Part shown: piece after piece, positions 1 through 7,442 of the stretch
How the letters are laid out: every line of letters begins with the position of its first letter
Position numbering within the stretch: position 1 is the first letter of the stretch
Origin: JBQTKD01 sp052389435
GTDB lineage: Bacteria > Actinomycetota > Actinomycetes > Sporichthyales > Sporichthyaceae
Direction: 5' to 3'
NCBI GenBank assembly: GCA_052389435.1
Contig: JBQTIB010000059.1
Location: forward strand, 1 to 64,000
Length of the DNA: 64,000 nucleotides
Notes under the pieces: generated by a model
Told to the model about the DNA's origin: nothing
Database searches by the model: none
What the model saw: only the letters and a program-made list of their open reading frames with translations
Program-made: the position numbers and the translations under genes

Positions 1-3
1 GCG

Positions 4-35
4 TGTGGGCAGGTCTGCCCACAAACTGCCCACAA
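4..35. repeat. Three CTGCCCACA repeats upstream of integrase
   Basis: TGTGGGCAG (4-12) and CTGCCCACA (15-23) form a near-perfect palindrome with a 2-base centre, and a third CTGCCCACAA follows in direct orientation at 26-35. They end about 20 bases before the integrase start. Their position fits an operator or arm-type recombinase/excisionase binding sites near an attachment site. This is inference from position; the att core itself is not visible and may lie left of the window. Confidence 0.45.
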
Positions 36-56
36 GGACGGGGCGGAGGTGCGGGC

Positions 57-1187
57 ATGCCGTGGGTGACGAAGCGCCGCGGCGCGACCGGGACGCGGTT
101 CATCGCGCTCTACCGCGACCCCACCGGAAGCAAGCGATCCGCCGGCACGTTCGGCACCGAGCGCGAGGCCCGGCACGCCGCCCGACGGGCCGAGAGCTCC
201 GTCGAGGCCGGGTCCTGGTTCGACCGGACCGCCGGGAAGACGACCTTCCGCGAGTACGTCGAGCAGACGTGGTGGCCGAGCCGGCACCTGGAGCTGTCCA
301 CGAAGCAGAGCTACCGCTCCTACCTCGACCGACATTTCCTGCCGTTCTTCGGCGACCTGCCGATGGCGAAGATCATGCCCTCGACCGTGCAGGCCTGGGT
401 CACCCAGGCCGTAGCTGACGGACTGTCAGCTCGCAGCGTCGTGAAGTACCACGTGATGCTGCACAGCATCTTCAAGCGAGCGGTCCGGGACCGGATCATC
501 CCGTACAACCCCTGCGCCGAGACCGAGCTGCCGAAGGTCGTCGCCAAGAAGCTGCCCACGTTGACGCCGGAGGAGTTCGACCAGCTGCTGACCGCGATCC
601 CGGAGCGCTGGACACCACTGGTGCTCACCGCCATCGAGACCGGTCTGCGATGGGGCGAGCTGATCGCCCTGCGCCCACGGCACGTCGACTTCCTCCGACG
701 CACGATCAGCGTCGAGGAAACGATCGTCGAGCTGTCGAAGAAGAACTCCCCCACCGGCGAACGGATGATCGTCAAGCCATACCCGAAAAACAACGAGCCC
801 CGCACCGTTCGCGTCGGCCAAGAACTGCTCGACCTGCTCGCCGCCCGGATCCAGCACCTCGGGCTCGGCCGGGACGATCTGCTGTTCCCCTCGACCGAGG
901 TGGCCGGTGGCAGCCCGGTCTCGCGGAACACGTTCAGGACGCGGGTGTGGTTGCCGTCGTTGGAGAAGGCGAAGCTCGGTCACCACGTCCGGATGCACGA
1001 TCTGCGCCACGCGCACGCCTCGTGGCTGCTGGCCGGCGGGGCGGACCTCAAGACCGTGATGGACCGGATGGGCCACAGCCAGATCCAGACGACGCAGAAG
1101 TACCTGCACACCCTCCCCGACGCGGACGACCGCGCGTTGACGGCATTCCAGCGCACTCGCCGCCGTGGCGCCGGGCAGTCTGGATGA
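57..1187 (+). CDS. int: Tyrosine-type site-specific integrase
   Basis: This 376-aa tyrosine recombinase is predicted to insert and excise the mobile element. An N-terminal arm-type DNA-binding part is followed by a SAM-like core-binding domain (about 60-165) and the catalytic domain (about 175-365). The catalytic set is visible: Arg about 198 in TGLRWGEL, HDLRH near 314-318 (H-x-x-R), a GHS histidine near 339 and Tyr near 348 in TQKYLHT. I chose ATG 57 because GGAGG lies 6-7 bases upstream; an in-frame start at 3 lacks one. Its arrangement matches actinobacterial pSAM2-type integrases. A tRNA-Pro gene lies at the far end of the same gene block, and tRNA-Pro is the known target of pSAM2. The excisionase-like gene is 12 kb away rather than adjacent, which is unusual. 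Confidence 0.93.
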   Translation: MPWVTKRRGATGTRFIALYRDPTGSKRSAGTFGTEREARHAARRAESSVEAGSWFDRTAGKTTFREYVEQTWWPSRHLELSTKQSYRSYLDRHFLPFFGDLPMAKIMPSTVQAWVTQAVADGLSARSVVKYHVMLHSIFKRAVRDRIIPYNPCAETELPKVVAKKLPTLTPEEFDQLLTAIPERWTPLVLTAIETGLRWGELIALRPRHVDFLRRTISVEETIVELSKKNSPTGERMIVKPYPKNNEPRTVRVGQELLDLLAARIQHLGLGRDDLLFPSTEVAGGSPVSRNTFRTRVWLPSLEKAKLGHHVRMHDLRHAHASWLLAGGADLKTVMDRMGHSQIQTTQKYLHTLPDADDRALTAFQRTRRRGAGQSG

Positions 1188-1293
1188 GCCGCGCATGCTC
1201 GCGAGCGAGGCGTGAGAGCGCTTTCCCCATAGGGAACAAGGGTCGCCCTCGGAGACCAGGACCGGGCGGTCCGCCAAGGGAGCCTGAGCGATC

Positions 1294-2187
1294 TCACTCG
1301 GCGGGCGGGGTATCCAACGCGGCCAAGGCCGTAGTGACCTCGTGGAGGTGGCGCGCGTTGCACGCCGCCCAGCGCTGCTCGTCCCCGTCGAGGTGGGCGA
1401 GGAAGTCGTAGCGCGTCCTGACGGTGGCGATCCACTCGTCGATCCGAACCGGGGTCGTGAGGTAGCCGATGTCTTCTCTACGAAACTCCGTGCCGGTCCG
1501 TGGCCCGAGCACGTCCCCGGCGGCGATCGGCGGCGTGCCGCGGCCGTCGACGACGACGTCGCGGTAGACCTTGAGCACCCACAGACGCCTGGTCAGCACC
1601 TCGTCCAGGCTCCCGGCGGAGGCGAACCACTGCAGGTCGTAGAGATCGCGCGCCAGAGACACCCGGCGGAAGCGGGCCAGCTTCTCCGCCACGGCTTCCT
1701 CGACCCGGACCACCGGTGTGGGTGCCGGCGTGAAGTCGTATCGGTCGTGGATGGCCAACCTCACCGGGGACACCAGCTCCGGTGTCAGGCTGAGCGGGTG
1801 CCGTGCGAGCTCGACCTTGGCGCCGAGCCGAGGGCGGCCAAAGGGGGTGTCGACGCGCAGGTCTCCTCGTCGCCCGTCCTCGCCCAGGTTCTCGATCGCG
1901 AAGGAGAACCCGTCGATCTCGACGCCGTCGAGCGCCTCCAGTGCGGCGAGGGCCAGTTCCTCGTCGGCCGCAGCGAAGTCCAGGTCGGTGGAAAAACGCC
2001 CCGCGTTGCCCGCCCGAAACTTCCGCAGGGCGGTGCCGCCCTTGAAGACCAGACCTCGCTCGAACAGACCCGCGAGATGGAGCAGGTGCAGCGCATGGTC
2101 CTGGGCGATGTCCAGCAGCGCGGCATCGCGGCCGCCTTTGACGCCCTGGTAGTGGCGGACGAGGTGGCCCTCGGTGACACGGGTCAT
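1294..2187 (-). CDS. AbiEii-family nucleotidyltransferase toxin
   Basis: This 297-aa protein belongs to the AbiEii/MenT nucleotidyltransferase toxin family. Near residue 50 it has FKGGTALRK followed by GRFSTDLDF, the family's GG-x-S/T and D-x-D signature; later RVEEAVAEKLARF and the ARDLYDLQWF stretch are also typical. In AbiE systems the toxin blocks growth after phage infection by nucleotidyl transfer to RNA targets. The ATG start overlaps the stop of the upstream gene by four bases (ATGA), so the pair is translationally coupled, antitoxin first, as in known AbiE operons. A longer in-frame reading to 2832 is only antisense of the antitoxin gene. Confidence 0.88.
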   Translation of the reverse strand: MTRVTEGHLVRHYQGVKGGRDAALLDIAQDHALHLLHLAGLFERGLVFKGGTALRKFRAGNAGRFSTDLDFAAADEELALAALEALDGVEIDGFSFAIENLGEDGRRGDLRVDTPFGRPRLGAKVELARHPLSLTPELVSPVRLAIHDRYDFTPAPTPVVRVEEAVAEKLARFRRVSLARDLYDLQWFASAGSLDEVLTRRLWVLKVYRDVVVDGRGTPPIAAGDVLGPRTGTEFRREDIGYLTTPVRIDEWIATVRTRYDFLAHLDGDEQRWAACNARHLHEVTTALAALDTPPAE

Positions 2188-3005
2188 GCGCCGGTCCCGA
2201 CGGCGAGGTAGGGGTGCAGTGCGGTGTCGTTGACCTGCGCCTCGGAGTCGAAGAACCCGGCACCGGCCGCCCGCGGGCCGAACCAGATCGCGGACGTCGC
2301 CGGATACGCGGTGAGGATCGACGAACGACCCCGGGCGTTGCCCCCCGCACCGAGCAGGTAGGCCGCGCGCTGCCGGGTCGCAGAGCGGGCCCCCGCGAGC
2401 AGGCCGATCACGATGTCGGCATCGACCCGGCCAGCCGCCTCGGGCAACCACTGCCCCAGCCCCGGAAGGTCCCGATAGGAGGAGGGGCGGGTGGCGATAC
2501 CGACGATCAGGCCTTCGAGCGTCCAGGTGGGCAGGGAGTCCAGCACCGTGCATCCGGCCGCGGGCATCGCGAGTCGAATGAACCGCCACTGGCCTTCCAG
2601 CGCCTTGGGTAGAGCGCCGGCGTCGTCGAGAGCGACGACCTCGCGCTCGGGGATCCGCTGAGCCAAACCAAGCACCGAGGCCGCCGACTCCATCGCCAGC
2701 GTCCCGCTCCATCCCGGGTTGACGGCGTGCTGGGCACGGAACTCGATGAACCGGTCCCCCGAACCGAACGCGCCGCCGCGCGCCCCGGGCAGGAACTCCC
2801 ACACTCCGCGGGTGCGCAGCGGACCGAGCCACCCGCCCCGCTGCAGGTCGTAGGCCACCCGGCGGACCGCCGCGGCGTCGGGTTCCCGAGCCCCCTGTCG
2901 GAGCACGCCGGCGAGACGGTCCAGGGTCACCAGCAGATCACCGTCGAGTTCGAACTGCTCGACGAGCTCCGCCCCCGACGTCCCGAGCGTCCGAGCCACT
3001 GTCAT
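2184..3005 (-). CDS. AbiEi-like antitoxin / transcriptional repressor
   Basis: This 273-aa protein sits directly upstream of and overlaps the AbiEii toxin gene. Its position, size and predicted helix-rich N-terminus (about residues 10-80) followed by an alpha/beta domain fit AbiEi antitoxins, which repress their own operon through an N-terminal winged helix. I did not see a sharply diagnostic motif, so family assignment rests mainly on the partner. The start at ATG 3005 has GGAGG three to four bases upstream; a TTG 30 bases further out lacks a ribosome site. Confidence 0.72.
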   Translation of the reverse strand: MTVARTLGTSGAELVEQFELDGDLLVTLDRLAGVLRQGAREPDAAAVRRVAYDLQRGGWLGPLRTRGVWEFLPGARGGAFGSGDRFIEFRAQHAVNPGWSGTLAMESAASVLGLAQRIPEREVVALDDAGALPKALEGQWRFIRLAMPAAGCTVLDSLPTWTLEGLIVGIATRPSSYRDLPGLGQWLPEAAGRVDADIVIGLLAGARSATRQRAAYLLGAGGNARGRSSILTAYPATSAIWFGPRAAGAGFFDSEAQVNDTALHPYLAVGTGA

Positions 3006-3155
3006 TCGCCTCCTTAGTTCGTCCCACAATAACAAACTACGGGTTCAAACGACAGTACGCTTCGTGGCGGCCCGTTGTTCGTCGCCGGCACGCCTGGTAC
3101 CGGCTCGGGCGATCCCGGTGGTCAGGACACTCGCCGAAGCGGACCGCACAGCGGT

Positions 3156-3506
3156 TCAGCTGCCTTCGCGAAGGACCGAGGTGGCTCGCCGCTCCAGGGT
3201 GGTCATCGGCTGCAGCTGAACCCGCAGGCCGAGGACTGCTGCCAGCTGCGCCACGAGGCCGAGCTGCGGGTTCGCCGAGGGCGCCGTCAGCAACCGGCGG
3301 ACGGACTCCGGCGGAACCCCGGCGGCACGAGCCAGCGCCGCCTTGGTCATCCCCCGAGCGACCCGAGCCTCGTCCAGGGTGCGCACGACCTCGTCGACGG
3401 TCGCCACCCGCAGGGAGGCCAAGAGGTAGTCGCGTTCGAAGTTCGGACGACGCAGGTCGTCCGCCAAGTCCGCCCAGAACTGCCCGACCTCGCGCCCGTC
3501 CACCAC
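3156..3506 (-). CDS. HTH (XRE/HigA-like) antitoxin-type regulator
   Basis: This 116-aa protein has a C-terminal helix-turn-helix of the Cro/XRE type (about residues 45-105: TKAALARAAGVPPESVRRLL). The N-terminal part resembles actinobacterial antitoxins that pair with HigB/Gp49-like toxins. The start is GTG 3506. No toxin gene lies on either side: the next gene upstream is divergent and the space downstream (3006-3155) has no convincing ORF. It is therefore either a solitary antitoxin (possible anti-addiction protein) or the remnant of a pair. Confidence 0.7.
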   Translation of the reverse strand: MVDGREVGQFWADLADDLRRPNFERDYLLASLRVATVDEVVRTLDEARVARGMTKAALARAAGVPPESVRRLLTAPSANPQLGLVAQLAAVLGLRVQLQPMTTLERRATSVLREGS

Positions 3507-3514
3507 CGCACGAA

Positions 3515-3532
3515 CGTAGCACTGATGTTACG
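3515..3532. promoter_or_regulatory. Imperfect palindrome, candidate operator
   Basis: The 18-base stretch has outer arms of the form CGTARCA and TGYTACG (12 of 18 positions self-complementary). It lies 8 bases upstream of the HTH gene start, in the 71-base divergent gap with the gene at 3578. The place and shape suit an autoregulatory operator of the HTH protein; this is inference. Confidence 0.3.
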
Positions 3533-3577
3533 CGGTGGCCTGAGTGCCGCCGGTGCGCAGCATGAGAGATTCGGCGG

Positions 3578-4801
3578 GTGACGAACCTGGCCGACACCGT
3601 CCTGCCGCTCATCCGCACCCGCGCGGAGCTGTGGCGTTGGAGCGCGGCCAACGCCCACGGCCGGCAGATGCACGAGGCCGTCGACATCCTCGAACGAGCC
3701 ACCGAAACAGAGGACCCGGCAGTTGTCCTGACGGTCACTCAGAAAGCCGTCGCCTCGGCCATGGGCGTCATCGCGAAGGCCGACGACTCCAGCGGCATCA
3801 TCGGCGACGCCTGCCGCCGCCTGCTCGACCTGCACCCGACCGCCGCGGCCCGCGCCAAGACGCCGTCGGCGAAGCTCGTCGCCTGGATGATCGACTTCCA
3901 GTTCCACGGCAAGGTCGACTACTTCGAACTCGACCCCGCCGCCTACGCCCCCGCCCTCGGCGAGAAGGGCATGGCCACCTACCGGTCCCGGCTGGAGGAG
4001 ATCCGCACCGGACTCGGACCGCGACCGGCCGAGCGGTGGAACTCCGTCCACTCCCACGAGTGGTTCGTCCTGGACTGGAACGCCCAACGCCTCGCCGTGC
4101 ACGACCGCGACGTCGAGGCGATCGTCGCCACCCACGCCCGCGACCGCAAGGTCGCCGCGTGGCTGCACGACACCGCCAAGGCACTCGCCGAAGCCGACTA
4201 CCCCGACCTGGCCATCGACTGGGCGAAGCAGGCCACCGATTTCGACGACGGCCACCAGGCCCGCGCCGCCGGGGACTACTGGTGCACCCTGCTCGCCCAG
4301 CACCGCCCCGACGACCTGCTCGCCGCCCGCCAGCTCATGTTCGACCGGTGGCCCTGCTCCGGCACCGCCGCCGCCCTGCACGACGCCGCAGGCCCCGTCT
4401 GGCCGACGCTGCAGACTGGCGTCTACGACCGCCTCGCCGACTCGCCCCGCGACGCCGTCCTGTTCGCCCTGCTGACCCTGCGCGATCCCGAGCAGGCGTG
4501 GACTCTCGCCCACACCCTCGGCCTGTCCTGCACGGACACCTGGACCCGGCTGGCGAAGGAGTACCAGAAGCACGACCCACTCGCCGTCCTGCCCGTTCTC
4601 GCCATGCTCGTCGAGACCGACCTCGTCCGAGCCGACGCCCGGAACTACCAGATCGCCGCGCGCCGCCTCAAGACGATGCGCAAGCTCGCCGCCGGAACCG
4701 AGAAGGCGAGCGAGGTAGACGACCTCGTCGCAGGACTGCGCGAAGAACACCGCCGCCGTCCGCGACTGCAGCAGGAGTTCGACCGAGCGGGGCTGCCGTG
4801 A
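3578..4801 (+). CDS. DUF6880-like protein
   Basis: This 407-aa, predicted soluble, helix-rich protein resembles the actinobacterial DUF6880 family. Recognisable family-like stretches include ADDSSGIIGDACRRLL (about 68-83), VAWMIDFQF and DYFELDPAAYAPALGEKG (about 105-130); repeated helical units follow, with a TPR/HEAT-like feel. No catalytic motif is evident. The GTG start is at 3578. Its stop overlaps the GTG of the next gene by four bases (GTGA), so it is coupled to a PD-(D/E)XK nuclease. The pairing inside mobile-element cargo suggests a defence role, perhaps as sensor or scaffold; that is inference. Confidence 0.7.
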   Translation: MTNLADTVLPLIRTRAELWRWSAANAHGRQMHEAVDILERATETEDPAVVLTVTQKAVASAMGVIAKADDSSGIIGDACRRLLDLHPTAAARAKTPSAKLVAWMIDFQFHGKVDYFELDPAAYAPALGEKGMATYRSRLEEIRTGLGPRPAERWNSVHSHEWFVLDWNAQRLAVHDRDVEAIVATHARDRKVAAWLHDTAKALAEADYPDLAIDWAKQATDFDDGHQARAAGDYWCTLLAQHRPDDLLAARQLMFDRWPCSGTAAALHDAAGPVWPTLQTGVYDRLADSPRDAVLFALLTLRDPEQAWTLAHTLGLSCTDTWTRLAKEYQKHDPLAVLPVLAMLVETDLVRADARNYQIAARRLKTMRKLAAGTEKASEVDDLVAGLREEHRRRPRLQQEFDRAGLP

Positions 4802-6342
4802 CCGGGCATCACGCGGAGGGCACTGCGGCAAGCCAAGACCAGCCGAGCCGCGATCTCGCGCTGCTCCTACGACTGAACCGCAGTTGGCGCCAGGACATGA
4901 GCGCCACGGAGCTCTACGAAGTCACCCGCGGCTGGTGGGTGATGTCCGCCGCCAACGCCCACCGGGTGCGCCGGGTGCTTGCAGTCGCCGGCGGGGTCGT
5001 CCGCGAGGTCTACGAACCCGACCAGTGGTTGACGTCCCCAGTCCCCGGCGAGGAGAACCGGATCGGGTTCGCCGGCGCCATCGCCACCGACCGCGAGGAC
5101 TACCTCGACCGAGACGTGTCCGACCTGTTCCGGCCCGGCTCGGCCAACCCGGTGCGCTACCTGCCCATGGCGACTCTGCAGGCCGTCTCGCCCACCAACG
5201 AGGCGAGCATCGGCCCCGAACCGAACCTCGAACTGGCCGTTGTCCCGGTGGAGCCTGGCCTGGTCGAGCGGGCGCGACCGCTCTTCGACGCCTTCGGCGA
5301 GGACCTGCTGTGGGCGCAGTCCCGCGCCGGGCAGGAGCTGTTCCACTCCAACACCCTGGCCTGGCTGCTGCACCGCCATCCCGGCCCCATGCACCCACTG
5401 CTGGCCCTGCTGGGGAACGACCCGTACCCGACGGTGGATCGCGTCGATATCTGGCGGGAACGCCGCAACCTCGACGTCGTCATCGACCCGGTCGGCGCCC
5501 ACCCGAAGGTCGTGGTGGAGAACAAGCTGTACTCGGTCCCCTACCCCGCGCAGCTGACGAAGTACAACGCCTACCCGCTGCCGTGGTCCCCCGGCCACGG
5601 GCCGGACGGGGCCGCGGGCACCCGCTACGTCCTGCTCAGCCTGATGACCCCGACCTTCCCGCTCCCCTCGCCCTGGGTGCACGTCGGCTACCGGGATCTG
5701 GCAGAGGTCCTCGACCTGATCGACCCGACGCCGCTAGGCCCCATCGGTGCGCAGTTCGAGCAGTACCGGATCCTTGTTCGACGCCTGGTGGCCCTGGCCG
5801 AGGCCGTCGACCCGGCCCAAGCCCTCGACGAGCCGTTCATCGTCACCGACCTACTCGCCGACCTTCCCGACCACGGGCTCGATGCCTCGATCGCCAAGAT
5901 GCGCTTCAGCCAACTCGCCCAGGTAATCCAGTCGGCATTCGCAGAACGCAAGAGCTTCGAGGTCGGCGGGGATCGCGACGGGCTGATCACCTACTGGCGG
6001 CCACTGCCCGGCAACCGTCGGATCGGATGGCAGTTCCAGGAAGGCCAACTGCGCTACTGGATAGGCATCGGCGACGAACACCTGCAGGGCGCCGGCGCTC
6101 GCGCCGAACGCGAACGCATCGTGGAGGCCGAGCACCTCGACTTCTTCGACCACACCGAGATCGAAGCCATCCTCGGGGATCAGCTACGACCCAAGACCTA
6201 CAGGACAACCGAGTGGTTGGGATTCAACCCCGACTTCGTCTACCGGCACCGCCCCGTACGGCCGACCGTGACCACTGCTGCCTTGGCCGAAGCTCTGATC
6301 GCGACGACCCGCCGCGTCGACCGATTTGCCGCCCTTCATTGA
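4798..6342 (+). CDS. PD-(D/E)XK nuclease with N-terminal accessory domain
   Basis: This 514-aa protein has at least two parts. Residues about 30-130 hold a domain with ELYEVTRGWW, then VREVYEPDQW, then SDLFRPGSANPVRYL, a module I associate with nuclease-linked PUA-like domains (low certainty). Residues about 165-300 look like the PDDEXK_4 nuclease family: FHSNTLAWLLH, then an Asp near 225 in RRNLDVVID, then VVVENK near 239-244, which supplies the E-x-K, then QLTKY. The C-terminal 150 residues are unassigned. The start is GTG 4798, overlapping the stop of the preceding gene; ATG 4897 is an alternative. It is a likely DNA-cleaving effector of a phage- or plasmid-defence module. Confidence 0.75.
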   Translation: MTGHHAEGTAASQDQPSRDLALLLRLNRSWRQDMSATELYEVTRGWWVMSAANAHRVRRVLAVAGGVVREVYEPDQWLTSPVPGEENRIGFAGAIATDREDYLDRDVSDLFRPGSANPVRYLPMATLQAVSPTNEASIGPEPNLELAVVPVEPGLVERARPLFDAFGEDLLWAQSRAGQELFHSNTLAWLLHRHPGPMHPLLALLGNDPYPTVDRVDIWRERRNLDVVIDPVGAHPKVVVENKLYSVPYPAQLTKYNAYPLPWSPGHGPDGAAGTRYVLLSLMTPTFPLPSPWVHVGYRDLAEVLDLIDPTPLGPIGAQFEQYRILVRRLVALAEAVDPAQALDEPFIVTDLLADLPDHGLDASIAKMRFSQLAQVIQSAFAERKSFEVGGDRDGLITYWRPLPGNRRIGWQFQEGQLRYWIGIGDEHLQGAGARAERERIVEAEHLDFFDHTEIEAILGDQLRPKTYRTTEWLGFNPDFVYRHRPVRPTVTTAALAEALIATTRRVDRFAALH

Positions 6343-6408
6343 TGGCAGCGAACGCCGCGGAGACCATGGGCCAGGTCACGGCGGAAGTGGGCGGTCTACC
6401 CTGCACTC

Positions 6409-7200
6409 GTGCTCGACCTCGGGTTCGCTGCTGCCAACTTGTACAGCGCATACCGCCTAGACGTGACGTTTGGTCTCCGCGACGGCGGCCAGCGCTCAGG
6501 CAGCGGGAGCGGGTTCGTCGTGGTCCGCGCCGACGACGTGCCGTTTCTAGCCACTGCAAGGCACGTCGTCGAGCCGCGTCTAGCCATTCCCTCGCACGTC
6601 GGCGCCACGCTCTTACGGATACGTATGACGGGTTGGAACTACGCGCCGGCTCTTGCCGACCAGGCGGTCGTGGATGTCACGTTGAAGCCGGAGGTAGTGG
6701 TGCCTCAGGACGACGCCCTCGACATCGCCATCGTGCCGCTCTCAGCGAGCGACGAAGCCAACGGCTGCGAGATCCGACAGTGGATCGGAGAACCGGTGGT
6801 CGCGGAGGAGGCCGAGTTCGGCCCGGACATTCGCGTCGGCGACTTCCTGGCGTCGCCTGGCTTTACAGAACTTCCCGGAACGGCTCTGGAACGCCCGGTG
6901 CTCCTTACCGGGCTTATCGCAAGTGACCCACGTGCGCCGATGACAATCACGCGGTCTGGCAACGCCGTGACGCGGGCCGTGCTCTACCAATCCCTGAGCC
7001 GATCCGGGCTATCGGGAGCACCCGTCTTCGCCACGCAGCGAGGCCTGCAGCTTGGAGGGGGCCTATCTGGCCCTCCGCATCGACCAACGCGACTCGTCGG
7101 CGTGAACACCGGAAGCTTTCGCGACAGCCAGGAACGTCCCCTGCAATTCTCGTACTTCACGAGGTCGTCCGACTTACTCGAGCTGATCCGGCGGGCCTGA
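6409..7200 (+). CDS. Trypsin-like serine protease domain protein
   Basis: This 263-aa protein has a chymotrypsin-fold layout. The catalytic His lies in FLATARHVV (about residue 51), an Asp in DDALDIAIVPL (about 105) and the nucleophile in RSGLSGAPVF (G-x-S-G-x-P, about residue 202). No signal peptide or membrane segment is seen, so it probably acts in the cytoplasm. Trypsin-like proteases of this intracellular kind occur as effectors in several bacterial defence systems (family knowledge). It is 66 bases after the nuclease gene on the same strand, so joint transcription is possible. The GTG start at 6409 is the only good candidate. Confidence 0.75.
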   Translation: MLDLGFAAANLYSAYRLDVTFGLRDGGQRSGSGSGFVVVRADDVPFLATARHVVEPRLAIPSHVGATLLRIRMTGWNYAPALADQAVVDVTLKPEVVVPQDDALDIAIVPLSASDEANGCEIRQWIGEPVVAEEAEFGPDIRVGDFLASPGFTELPGTALERPVLLTGLIASDPRAPMTITRSGNAVTRAVLYQSLSRSGLSGAPVFATQRGLQLGGGLSGPPHRPTRLVGVNTGSFRDSQERPLQFSYFTRSSDLLELIRRA

Positions 7201-7442
7201 CGGCGCACGGTTTCTTCGACGTCACCGGGCGACACCCCGCCATCATCGACCGGACCCCGCCGGATGACCACGGACCGAGACGGATCCCAACACCCGTCGG
7301 TGAACTGACGCACAGTCATCAGAGCAGCACTCGTGGACCCGGACCACCGGGGACCTGAACCCGACCGCGCATTCTCAGGCACCGACACAGGGCGACCGAA
7401 GATCCCCAAACGATCACTCGTCTGGCACGGCTCTCGCCGTGC

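Noticed and set aside
7201..7442. Small ORFs between protease and relaxase genes
   Set aside because: Short frames (for example 7333-7665) lack ribosome sites and overlap the relaxase C-terminus; no recognisable protein.
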